Source: Pseudobacteroides cellulosolvens ATCC 35603 = DSM 2933 | GTDB taxonomy: Bacteria > Bacillota > Clostridia > Acetivibrionales > DSM-2933 | NCBI RefSeq assembly: GCF_001262605.1 | Contig: NZ_LGTC01000001.1 | Location: 6,150,001 to 6,214,000 of the forward strand | Direction of reading: 5' to 3' | DNA length: 64,000 bases | Shown here: positions 56,226-64,000 of the stretch, piece after piece | Position numbering within the stretch: position 1 is the stretch's first letter | How the letters are laid out: the number at the start of each line of letters is the position of its first letter | Notes under the pieces: generated by a model | Told to the model about the DNA's origin: nothing | Seen by the model: only the letters and a program-made list of their open reading frames with translations | The model's database searches: none | Made by a program: the position numbers and the translations under genes

Positions 56226-58940
56226 ATGAATTTTTCTAATATAAAAAATATTCTAAAAGACAATAGGTTCAAAGCTTTGCTGCTTGCATTAGTTACCCTT
56301 GTTTCGGCACTGCTTATTATTTCATCCATCAACATGCTGTCCTTCACTTATATGGGAGAATCCAAGAAGACAGCTGACAGCGGAAGCGGAAAAGATAATA
56401 AAAATAGCCCGGGAAATAATAATAGTAATAATCAGGAAAATAATGAAAGCCGGCAAAATGATGGACAAGCCGATGATAAAAATGATCATAAGTTGGAAGA
56501 AGATGAAGCAGAAGGGGATAACCGGGATTGGGACAATGAAGGTATGGATCGGGAGAACAGAGACTTCAACTTTGATCAACCCAATAATTCTCATGAAAAT
56601 AATGGAGAGACGCAGGATCCCGAATCAAAATCCTCTGAAAACGGACAGGATGGAGAACGGCCGGATGAAGATAATCCAAGGGATTCCGAGGGTGAAGGGA
56701 ATGAGCGGGATGACGGATACTCAGGAGGTTATACCATACCCGATGAGTTAAGGAATAGACTAAAAAACCAGAGGCCTGAATTCAATATTGATTTATCCAA
56801 GGACGACAGCTTACCTAAAGGGCGTTATTTCGGGGATGGTGACTCATACTCTATAAGTAATGCTAAAAAAGGAAATCATGTACCTTTGTTTGAGATTCTT
56901 GGAAAGCTGGACAGCCCTTTTATAAAGATGACTGTTCAGGATACCTATTCAGGCAGTAAGTGGTATTCAAACCCTGAAAAAACAGCAAAAGTATATAAAT
57001 ATAATGAAAATAATAATGATGAAGAAAATTCATGCAAAATAAAATTCATAAATCCTGCAAAAGGGTTTATTCCTATGCCTGTAAATATGCAGAGCGTTAA
57101 AGTGCCTGTTTTAGGATTGCTCAATTACCCTGATGAAGGTGTATTTTATTCAGATTTCTTGATAAATGACTATTATGAGGTTTTTTTAAAGAATGAAATG
57201 CCGGACAGGTATGTCCTTGAAAACAGCGATATTGATCCGAGATTTTTGTATAATACCGATAGCCTGGGCAAATTGAACAGTGGAGTGGAGGAGCTTGTGG
57301 AGGGCTTGGAAACTCCATATGAGAAGATAGAAGCTATCGCAAATTATCTAAAGTTCAACTTCACAAAGGGAACTGTAAAAAACAGGGCCAGAGAGGATGC
57401 CTTATACAGGTTTTTAAATGATAGGAAGGGAAGTCAACTTGACTTTGTGTCAACATTTGTTACCCTACTCAGATGTGCTGATATTCCGGCACGTCTTGTT
57501 ACCGGTTACAGAGCTGACCCGAGTGCCGAATACCAGATTGTATATGCCGATCAGATGTGTGTTTATCCGGAGGTTTGCTTTCTTGGCTATGGATGGGTTC
57601 CGGTGGATTATTTTGCACAGATTAATCCCATTGATCCTCCCAAACCTTCAATAACTCATATTACCAAGTTGAATGAAACTGCCTTAAAGGGTGAGGGATT
57701 CAATGTGGCAGGTACGGTAAAGGATGTAGCAGGAAAGGCTCTTAATGGACAGACGGTTCTTATTTACCTTAAGAAGGATAAGTCAGAAGAATGCTTGTCC
57801 TATGATAAGGCAATTGTAAAGAACGGTGTGTTTGACATTGACTGTATTCTGAAGGAGAACATAGATGTAGGAAGCTATCAGGTTGTAGCAAGGATGCTTG
57901 CTGATTCCACTTATAAGGAATCGGACAGTGATCCGGAGCTTAAGGTTCTGGCAGAAACAGATATGTCAATTGCACAGCCTAAAATAACCGATAATGGAAG
58001 CAAGCTTGTTATAGATGCAAGTCTTTTTGAGAGACTTTCTAAAAAGCCTGTGAGTGATGGTGAGGTGGAGATATCATATACCAATATAGCTCATGATAGT
58101 GATAAAGAAATGGGCTTAGTTAGTGTAAAAGGGGAGGTGCAGGCCGGGAGATTTGTTACATCTGTAGATATTTCCAAAACTGTTAAGCCTGAAGGAAATT
58201 ACATTTTCTTCTCTCGTTATCTCGGTGTACTGACAGGCAAGTACATTGGAACTGATTATTATATACCGTCAACTGGTGAAGTGGATGTGAATCTTACAAT
58301 AATCTATTGGTGGAGGATTATAATAACATTGTTTATTTTGATTTGTCTGGCTGTTTTAATTATTGGATTTGTTCTCCTTAGGAGAAAGAGGCGGCTTGCT
58401 GCAGTATCAGCTTACGGAAACGGACTTGATTATTTTAATAATAAGTATCGCACAGAAGATAATGTAAATATTGAAGAGTTGAAAATTAGATTTCCTGACA
58501 TAGTGCCGGAATTTGAGGATGTCTGGGGAATAAACGAACCCTTTAGGGTGATATTTTACGATTCTTATGGAAATTTTGACGAGCTGGACATGGTTTTTGA
58601 TAAAAAGGGTTTGAAAAGGATTAGTGTTTTGCCGGATTCAGGCGGTAGAGCAAATATAAGTAGAAATATTCGCATTGTATGTTATGGTGAGGAAGTTTTG
58701 GTTCTTGGAAAAAGGCTTAATGATATTCTTTATAATAAATTCGGTTTGATGCCCAAGAGGCTTACACCCAGGGAAATTATAAAATACCTGCAGAGTTTCC
58801 AAAAGAGCAATGCAATAAATGGATATACCGACAGCAACATAGAGGACCTTATACTGATATTGGAGAAAGCAGCATATAGCAGTGATGAAGTTAGAAGAGA
58901 GGATTACGAGCGTTTTTACAAGTTCGTGTCTTCATTATAA
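56226..58940 (+). CDS. Transglutaminase-fold membrane protein with substituted catalytic residues
   Basis: A 904-residue protein: N-terminal membrane segment (about 17-38); a highly acidic, Asn/Glu/Asp-rich low-complexity region (about 45-170); a beta-rich domain; a transglutaminase-like core (about 360-465); Ig-like repeats (AGTVKDVAGKALNGQTVLIY); a second membrane segment at about 695-720; and a cytosolic tail of about 180 residues. The core keeps ADIPARLVTGY and GYGWVPVDY, but where the catalytic Cys and His are expected the protein has Gln404 (GSQLDF) and Cys445 (MCVYPEV); only Asp461 remains. Probably a non-catalytic scaffold. Neighbours are MoxR and DUF58 genes, the usual partners of TGc membrane proteins. 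Confidence 0.83.
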   Translation: MNFSNIKNILKDNRFKALLLALVTLVSALLIISSINMLSFTYMGESKKTADSGSGKDNKNSPGNNNSNNQENNESRQNDGQADDKNDHKLEEDEAEGDNRDWDNEGMDRENRDFNFDQPNNSHENNGETQDPESKSSENGQDGERPDEDNPRDSEGEGNERDDGYSGGYTIPDELRNRLKNQRPEFNIDLSKDDSLPKGRYFGDGDSYSISNAKKGNHVPLFEILGKLDSPFIKMTVQDTYSGSKWYSNPEKTAKVYKYNENNNDEENSCKIKFINPAKGFIPMPVNMQSVKVPVLGLLNYPDEGVFYSDFLINDYYEVFLKNEMPDRYVLENSDIDPRFLYNTDSLGKLNSGVEELVEGLETPYEKIEAIANYLKFNFTKGTVKNRAREDALYRFLNDRKGSQLDFVSTFVTLLRCADIPARLVTGYRADPSAEYQIVYADQMCVYPEVCFLGYGWVPVDYFAQINPIDPPKPSITHITKLNETALKGEGFNVAGTVKDVAGKALNGQTVLIYLKKDKSEECLSYDKAIVKNGVFDIDCILKENIDVGSYQVVARMLADSTYKESDSDPELKVLAETDMSIAQPKITDNGSKLVIDASLFERLSKKPVSDGEVEISYTNIAHDSDKEMGLVSVKGEVQAGRFVTSVDISKTVKPEGNYIFFSRYLGVLTGKYIGTDYYIPSTGEVDVNLTIIYWWRIIITLFILICLAVLIIGFVLLRRKRRLAAVSAYGNGLDYFNNKYRTEDNVNIEELKIRFPDIVPEFEDVWGINEPFRVIFYDSYGNFDELDMVFDKKGLKRISVLPDSGGRANISRNIRIVCYGEEVLVLGKRLNDILYNKFGLMPKRLTPREIIKYLQSFQKSNAINGYTDSNIEDLILILEKAAYSSDEVRREDYERFYKFVSSL

Positions 58941-58980
58941 TTAACACTTTTAATATATAACCATTGAAAGGAATTAAGAA

Positions 58981-60132
58981 ATGGGAAACAAAAGCAGTAA
59001 GAACGCCATTTACGTATACATTACAGCAATAATTATACTGACAGTAATATCAGTATTAATGGGAATAAAGGGATTGGGTCAGGAAGACGGGATCAGGATT
59101 AGGCTGCTTTTTATGCTGATTCCAGCTATATCTGTCCTTATGGGTTATCTAGCCAGAAATATTATCAATATTCTCTTAAAAGGTCAACTGGCAAATGCTT
59201 TTGAAAGAATGTCGGTAATGGTGGGTTGGGGCTTTGCAATATTTCTTTTTTTGTTTCTTTTACCTGAAGCTGATAAAATGAATACCGCAAGCTTTGGAGT
59301 GCCTTTTTTAGTTTTGATTGTTACCTTTAACAGCTGTTTCTATGAATTTATTAAAAATAATATTATATTTTCCAGAGTTATTAAAGCACTTTTGTATTTT
59401 CTACAGGGGTTTGTTTTAAGACAGATGATTTTTGTTTTGTGGGAGAACGGTTCATGGGATATTGGAGTGACAATATCGTTAGGGGATATGGTTTTATTTG
59501 GACATATAATGCTGTTTGCTGCTGCTCTTATATCTATACTGGAGCTTTCTGATTACTCTATCTATAAAAAAATCGGAGAATGGTTTTCAAGAAACACTTG
59601 GCTAAAGTTTTTTGTCGGGTGTGCTTTAGTTTTATACTTTAAAGATATAAGAGTGAGGATTAATGAGAGTTATCCGGAGCTTTTTGTATATGTTGAGTGG
59701 GTGGGCATATTTTTAATTCTACTTATAATATTTATAGGAGCCTTCAGTAAAATACGGGGCGAAAGGGCACCTCAGTTTAATGAAAGGTTTGGAAAACATG
59801 TACAGGAGATTGTATATAATAAAAGCTATGATGGACGGGAGATCTCAATGTTTCTTGATAATTATGTTAGCAGGGGAGAGTTGTCAGGAATGCTGACATT
59901 CCTTGTGGGGCTGGCAAAGGAGCGTATGATACCTGATGTGGAAATTAGCCGCTTGATTAAGCCACTGACTGACTTTAAGGGAATGGAAGTTCCCAAGGTA
60001 TGTTATAGGGGTGAGTATAACTATATTATGAAGATGAATATGGACGAGCGAAAAAAAATTATTGAGGTTGTGATTTGGAATATTAAATACTACGGGAGGA
60101 ACAATGGCTATGTTTACCAAAATGAATACTGA
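58981..60132 (+). CDS. Polytopic membrane protein of the MoxR/DUF58 operon
   Basis: A 383-residue protein with about eight membrane segments in residues 12-260 and a cytosolic C-terminal domain of about 110 residues (APQFNERFGKHVQEIVYN onward). No family recognised with confidence. It overlaps the MoxR gene by 29 bases, so it is coupled to it; a role as a membrane component of the MoxR-DUF58 complex is inferred. Confidence 0.7.
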   Translation: MGNKSSKNAIYVYITAIIILTVISVLMGIKGLGQEDGIRIRLLFMLIPAISVLMGYLARNIINILLKGQLANAFERMSVMVGWGFAIFLFLFLLPEADKMNTASFGVPFLVLIVTFNSCFYEFIKNNIIFSRVIKALLYFLQGFVLRQMIFVLWENGSWDIGVTISLGDMVLFGHIMLFAAALISILELSDYSIYKKIGEWFSRNTWLKFFVGCALVLYFKDIRVRINESYPELFVYVEWVGIFLILLIIFIGAFSKIRGERAPQFNERFGKHVQEIVYNKSYDGREISMFLDNYVSRGELSGMLTFLVGLAKERMIPDVEISRLIKPLTDFKGMEVPKVCYRGEYNYIMKMNMDERKKIIEVVIWNIKYYGRNNGYVYQNEY

Positions 60133-61096
60133 GGATATACGGACAATGTGTGGGAGAATCATTGATGAAGCAGGGAAGATATTTGTTGCTGCCGATAAAA
60201 GTGTATTGGTTAAAATATTAAGTGGTTTTCTTGCAGGAGGGCATATTCTTTTTGAAGATAATCCAGGGCTTGGAAAAACCTTGCTTGTTAAAGTTTTTGC
60301 TAAAATTGCCGGGTGTGAATGGAAAAGGATACAGTTTACTCCCGATCTGATGCCTGCCGATATTATTGGAACCAAGGTTTGGAAAGGTATCAACTCCAGT
60401 TTTGAGGTGGAAAAAGGACCAATCTTTACAAATTTTCTTTTAGCTGATGAAATCAACCGTGCCATGCCCAAAACCCAGTCTGCATTGCTAGAGGCCATGG
60501 AGGAGCACCAGGTAACCATAGAAGGCATCACTTATAAAATGGGACAATTGTTTACAGTTATGGCCACTCAAAATCCAATTGAGATGGAAGGTACATACCC
60601 GCTTCCAGAAGCTCAAATGGATAGGTTTATCATGAAAATTTCAATGGGATATTTAGATTCGGTGGAAAAAGAGAGTGAGATCTTAAGAAGAAGAGTATTG
60701 TGGAAAAAGGATGATCCCACGGAAGGGATTAAAAGCGTTATAACAAGAGATGATATTATAATGCTTCAGAATGAAGCCGAAAATGTTTATGTAGATGAAA
60801 ACATAATAAGATATATATCAGAAATTGTAAGAGCTACACGAAAGAACTCAAATGTAAGGATGGGTGCAAGTCCAAGGGGAGGGTTGGCTCTCCTTAAGTT
60901 GACTAGGGCATTTGCACTTATAAATGGGAGAAGTTTTGTTATTCCCGACGATGTGAAGTATCTTGCCTCAAATGCGTTATCTCACCGCCTGATGCTAAAC
61001 GTTGACAGCATTTTGGAGGGAGTTACAGCAGATACAGTTATAAATATGATATTAAAGGGCGTTGAAGTCCCTAAAGAATATACGAGAGGTATATAA
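60104..61096 (+). CDS. MoxR-family AAA+ ATPase
   Basis: A 330-residue ATPase: Walker A EDNPGLGKTLL, Walker B FLLADEINRA, MATQNPIEMEGTYPLPEAQMDRF (sensor region of MoxR), and a C-terminal lid GASPRGGLALLKL. Start ATG 60104 follows GGGAGG. MoxR proteins act as chaperone-like ATPases with DUF58 (VWA-type) partners, the next gene. Confidence 0.94.
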   Translation: MAMFTKMNTEDIRTMCGRIIDEAGKIFVAADKSVLVKILSGFLAGGHILFEDNPGLGKTLLVKVFAKIAGCEWKRIQFTPDLMPADIIGTKVWKGINSSFEVEKGPIFTNFLLADEINRAMPKTQSALLEAMEEHQVTIEGITYKMGQLFTVMATQNPIEMEGTYPLPEAQMDRFIMKISMGYLDSVEKESEILRRRVLWKKDDPTEGIKSVITRDDIIMLQNEAENVYVDENIIRYISEIVRATRKNSNVRMGASPRGGLALLKLTRAFALINGRSFVIPDDVKYLASNALSHRLMLNVDSILEGVTADTVINMILKGVEVPKEYTRGI

Positions 61097-61098
61097 AT

Positions 61099-62424
61099 AT
61101 GTTGCTGCCGGATCCTGTTGTAAAAATGATAAGACTCTTTTGTTGGGTTTTATTAATAGGTGTGTTTTTTGCCAATACAATAATTATAATGCTGTCTTTT
61201 ATTCCTTTTATGTTTGCAGCTATAGGGCTATTAATTAAACCCCCGTCAAAAATTACTTTTGAAAGAAGCTACACCAAAGACAGGGTTTTTTCGGGGGATA
61301 CTATTGAAATAAGCCTTGATATAGAAGTTCATGATGGTACAGGAATTGTTGAGATTTCGGAAATACTTCCAAGGCACTTTGAAGTGACTGAAGGCAGCAG
61401 TTATAAAGTCTTGTGGAAGGGCATGGGACCCCAAAAATATAGGCTGGTATATAAATTAAGATGTACTACTACCGGCACTTACCACATAGGAAATACAGCT
61501 ATAAAAGTTTCTCACTGTATCTATGGACACGTTCACAGTTTTATGGAAAGGGATCCTAAGATTATTGAGGTTAGTCCCAGGCTTTTTGATACAACAAAGG
61601 CAAAAAGCATTTCCAACTTTAGCAAAATACCTATGCCTTTAGGAAGTGTTTCAAATTTAGGAATGTCCACCCTTGAGTTTAAGGAGATAAGGCAATATTG
61701 TTATGGTGATTCCTTTAAGTCCATCAATTGGAAAGCAACAGCCCGAAACTTGAATAAGGGCGGATACTGGCCAATAGTCAATGATTATGAAAAAGAGGGT
61801 AAAAAATCCGTTTGGATTTATCTTAATGTGTCAACAAGCATGAGTATGGGTTCAAACATAAAAAATTCATTTGAATCAGGGCTGGAGGCAGTAAACTCAT
61901 TAGCGGATTTTTATCTCAGACAGAATGCATTTGTGGCCTTTGGTACCTACAATGACATGCAGGAATTCATATATCCTGGGTCAGGTCAAAAACATTATTT
62001 TAAGATACTTAAAGCTATATTAAAGTGCAGCTCCAGCATTGGAACTGCAAGAAAAAATGGTAACAAGCAGATTACATTAAAAGAGGCTATAATTTCCAAC
62101 AAAAAATACATATCTGGATCAGAGCCATTATTTATAATAGTTACAAGGTATTATGACAAGTTTTATGATGCATTGTCAGATGGAATAGATGAAATGTCAA
62201 AGTACACGTCATATAGAAGAGGCGGCTTTAAAATAATGGTTGTTAACATAATCGGTTATGGAATGACGGCTAGCACCGATTTGGAAATGCTGTGTGCGGA
62301 GCTTATGCAGCTTAGGGATTATAAAAATATACAGAGGCTTAGGAAGAAATGCATATGGATTGATTGGGATCCTTCACAAATGAGTTTTTCCAAAGCACTC
62401 ATAAGTCAGGTGGTAGGTATATGA
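61099..62424 (+). CDS. DUF58-domain protein
   Basis: A 441-residue protein with N-terminal membrane segments (about 10-45), a beta-rich region (SGDTIEISLDIEVHDGTGI) and the DUF58 signature EFKEIRQYCYGDSFKSINWKATARN, followed by a VWA-like fold with a degenerate MIDAS (LNVSTSMSMGSN). Partner of MoxR. Ends as ATGA overlapping the next gene. Confidence 0.92.
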   Translation: MLLPDPVVKMIRLFCWVLLIGVFFANTIIIMLSFIPFMFAAIGLLIKPPSKITFERSYTKDRVFSGDTIEISLDIEVHDGTGIVEISEILPRHFEVTEGSSYKVLWKGMGPQKYRLVYKLRCTTTGTYHIGNTAIKVSHCIYGHVHSFMERDPKIIEVSPRLFDTTKAKSISNFSKIPMPLGSVSNLGMSTLEFKEIRQYCYGDSFKSINWKATARNLNKGGYWPIVNDYEKEGKKSVWIYLNVSTSMSMGSNIKNSFESGLEAVNSLADFYLRQNAFVAFGTYNDMQEFIYPGSGQKHYFKILKAILKCSSSIGTARKNGNKQITLKEAIISNKKYISGSEPLFIIVTRYYDKFYDALSDGIDEMSKYTSYRRGGFKIMVVNIIGYGMTASTDLEMLCAELMQLRDYKNIQRLRKKCIWIDWDPSQMSFSKALISQVVGI

Positions 62425-63062
62425 CAAACCGTTTAAGGCTTGTAAAGATAATTCTATTAAGTACAATGTTTTTCAGTTCATTTTTTTTGCTTATAGGCAC
62501 ATCCTGGTTTGATTATTTGATTAAAATGTCAGGATCATATATGTATGCGGTAATTTTTATAAATGCAGCTGTAGTAAGCGTAGTGTTTTTGACCATATTT
62601 GCTGGAGCCAGGCTGGAGAAAATTATTTATATTGTTTCACTGGTGTTTTGCTTTCCATCTGTATTATATAACTCCAAGCTTAACTGGTTTGAAATTATTT
62701 GGGGGTTAAAGGTAAGTGACAGGAATCCATTTATTCTGACTGCCCTAATAATTATTTACATTGTATTGGGAATATTCCTTGTAGAGAGGCTGATTAAGTA
62801 TGATAACCGATATGACGACTGGATTGCATCGGGAGCTCTTGAATCTGATGCTATTGAAGCATACAAAAACAGGATGGATGTGCTAATTTTTACGGTTGGT
62901 TTTACTGCCGTGCCTCTATTCGCAATTTCGATTTTTGGTTCATTAACAAATTTACCTAGGTTTAAAGCTATGGGTTCTGTGGTACTGGCTATTTTAGGTG
63001 CTTTGGCGGCAGCGTTTGCAGTGTTTTATTTTGCAGGTATAAGCACAGAAGAAAAAGATTAA
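62421..63062 (+). CDS. Membrane protein ending the MoxR/DUF58 operon
   Basis: 213 residues from ATG 62421, which overlaps the DUF58 stop (ATGA). About six membrane segments separated by a short charged loop (EKIIYIV, RLIKYDNRYDDW). No family recognised. Its coupling to DUF58 indicates membership of the complex; function unknown. Confidence 0.7.
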   Translation: MTNRLRLVKIILLSTMFFSSFFLLIGTSWFDYLIKMSGSYMYAVIFINAAVVSVVFLTIFAGARLEKIIYIVSLVFCFPSVLYNSKLNWFEIIWGLKVSDRNPFILTALIIIYIVLGIFLVERLIKYDNRYDDWIASGALESDAIEAYKNRMDVLIFTVGFTAVPLFAISIFGSLTNLPRFKAMGSVVLAILGALAAAFAVFYFAGISTEEKD

Positions 63063-63250
63063 GGGGTAAAAATTTTTTAAACTCTTTAAAAAATAAAAAA
63101 ATTTTGTACACAAAATAATTTTTTGTACGAATATTACAACGAAGGGGTAAGCACTGATATTAGCAACTTAAATATATTCTACATTTAAAATTTGTATAAA
63201 CAGAAGTTTCCTGTTCTGTATGAAAGTAAATATGTTAAAGGAATAACACT
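63063..63250. other. Gene-free AT-rich stretch after the MoxR/DUF58 operon
   Basis: Very AT-rich, with homopolymer runs and a short inverted pair around TTTTGTAC copies. No clear terminator or open frame. Confidence 0.35.
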
Positions 63251-63379
63251 ATGGGGATGGCTTCAAAATTAGACGTAGAAGGCAAATGCCCATTTAATGA
63301 CATGAGGTGGTAAGGAACGTCCGGCACTTACATGGCTGATATATTAATTATCGCTCAAAATTTCGGCAAGACAGTCTAA
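63251..63379 (+). pseudogene. Dockerin-like gene relic
   Basis: A 20-codon frame starts at ATG 63251 with AAAGGA upstream and stops at 63311-63313. Immediately after, from about 63314, another frame reads GTSGTYMADILIIAQNFGKTV and stops at 63377-63379. MADILIIAQNFG closely matches the second calcium-loop helix of dockerins (compare VSMQDVLIIAKHFG in the mannanase). The remainder of a dockerin or enzyme is missing, so this looks like a decayed fragment. Confidence 0.5.
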
Positions 63380-63456
63380 GGAATGGCTAAAAATATTACC
63401 AAATAATTACAAGCATTATAATTAATAATAGTTTCTTCTCTCCTATTACAATATAC

Positions 63457-63494
63457 AAAAAGGCGATGAAAATTGATTTTACATCGTCTTTTTT
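63457..63494 (+). terminator. Terminator-like hairpin upstream of the amidohydrolase gene
   Basis: Stem AAAGGCGATG / CATCGTCTTT with a 13-base loop and a T run. Confidence 0.75.
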
Positions 63495-63598
63495 GTATGC
63501 TTATGGGTAAATGGTAATATTAGTGATAGTTATAAAGTTGCATTTTTATTTTAATAAATGTATCATATAATCGAAAGTAATAGATGGAAGGTGACATT

Positions 63599-64000
63599 AT
63601 GAAGGAGTTTGGTATTATAGATGCACATGCACATATTTTCCCTGATAAAATAGCGGATAAGGCTGTTGGTTCCATAGGTTATTATTATGGTATACCTATG
63701 GCATGTGCAGGTACTTGTGAGGACCTTATTGAACATGGAAAAGAGATAAATGTTGTTAAGTATATAGTTAATTCAACGGCTACCAAAGTAGAACAGGTAC
63801 AGCCCATAAACAGCTTTATTGCAGATGCATGCAAAAAACATGATTGCTTTATAGGATTAGGGACTATTCATCCCGATGTTGAGGATGTTGAGACTGAGGT
63901 TAGCAGGATCATCAGCCTTGGACTTAAGGGTATAAAGCTGCATCCTGATTTTCAGGATTTCAATATTGATGATGAATCTGTTTTGAAAATATACAGGGCA
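63599..64000 (+). CDS. Amidohydrolase-family metal-dependent hydrolase, cut by the window end
   Basis: 134 residues visible from ATG 63599 (GGAAGGTG upstream), frame open to the last base. Starts MKEFGIIDAHAHIFPD with the metal-binding HxH of TIM-barrel amidohydrolases; later FIGLGTIHPDVED and KGIKLHPDFQDF with the conserved Lys and His of the amidohydrolase_2 group. Substrate unknown; the C-terminal metal ligands lie outside the window. Confidence 0.87.
   Translation, partial: MKEFGIIDAHAHIFPDKIADKAVGSIGYYYGIPMACAGTCEDLIEHGKEINVVKYIVNSTATKVEQVQPINSFIADACKKHDCFIGLGTIHPDVEDVETEVSRIISLGLKGIKLHPDFQDFNIDDESVLKIYRA

Noticed and set aside
63251..63313. N-terminus of a catalase-peroxidase (LDVEGKCPFND segment)
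   Set aside because: Only about six residues look similar and the frame stops after 20 codons; too short to name.

Overview
The window looks like a chromosomal segment from an AT-rich, spore-forming, cellulosome-producing clostridium, close to the Acetivibrio (Clostridium) thermocellum group. The evidence is four secreted proteins with an N-terminal X-module followed by a type II-like dockerin (as at the C-terminus of CipA-type scaffoldins), a multidomain GH26 mannanase, Cthe_2159-type beta-helix polysaccharide-binding proteins, an agr-type peptide signalling locus, YheC/YheD- and CwlD-type sporulation proteins, and AGGAGG-type ribosome binding sites. No tRNA, rRNA or CRISPR array was recognised.

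Layout. 1-2.6 kb: FtsW/RodA-type and PBP genes (peptidoglycan). 2.7-10.9 kb, minus strand: three tandem X-module/dockerin II/Cthe_2159 paralogues (one destroyed by a deletion of about 200 bp, one carrying an extra lamin-tail domain) beside DUF4956 and VTC-domain genes. 11.2-14.0 kb: membrane-anchored beta-propeller protein. 14.3-16.2 kb: complete IS1182-family element. 16.4-21.0 kb: giant GH26 protein. 21.2-22.5 kb: DUF815 ATPase. 22.8-27.4 kb: agr-like locus (AgrC-like kinase, AgrD, AgrB, AgrA-like LytTR regulator) with an embedded receiver/PAS/histidine kinase. 27.6-36.4 kb: psd, a soluble LacI-like-sensor histidine kinase, parvulin lipoprotein, topB, AraC/GyrI regulator, DUF1287 protein. 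36.5-44.4 kb: glycan and nucleotide-sugar operon (tandem glycosyltransferase, rfbF, two SDR enzymes, ugd, FdtA-like cupin, YheC/D ATP-grasp), probably for a spore-surface or capsular glycan. 44.5-47.3 kb: small regulator/membrane pair, CwlD-like amidase, metallophosphoesterase. 47.7-51.5 kb: YtrA-type GntR/ABC operon whose permease is split by an IS982-family element. 51.6-56.1 kb: LuxR-HTH/LLH-holin pair, LysM-CAP protein, DUF2809, acyltransferase, GH3 lipoprotein. 56.2-63.1 kb: pseudo-transglutaminase/MoxR/DUF58 operon. 63.1-64 kb: a dockerin relic and a truncated amidohydrolase.

How it fits together. The dockerin II proteins should dock on type II cohesins, which in this group are mostly on cell-surface anchoring proteins, so the beta-helix proteins and the mannanase are probably displayed at the surface rather than integrated on a primary scaffoldin. 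The agr locus could supply density signalling, but no direct link to the surface genes is visible.

Sequence quality. Four genes are each broken by what looks like exactly one missing base, and a fifth has an aberrant C-terminus that one missing G would explain. All five are losses and at least four lie in mononucleotide runs. Base-call or assembly deletions are therefore a serious possibility, and these genes are annotated as full-length with a flagged frameshift. By contrast, the beta-helix pseudogene and the IS982-split permease look like real lesions.
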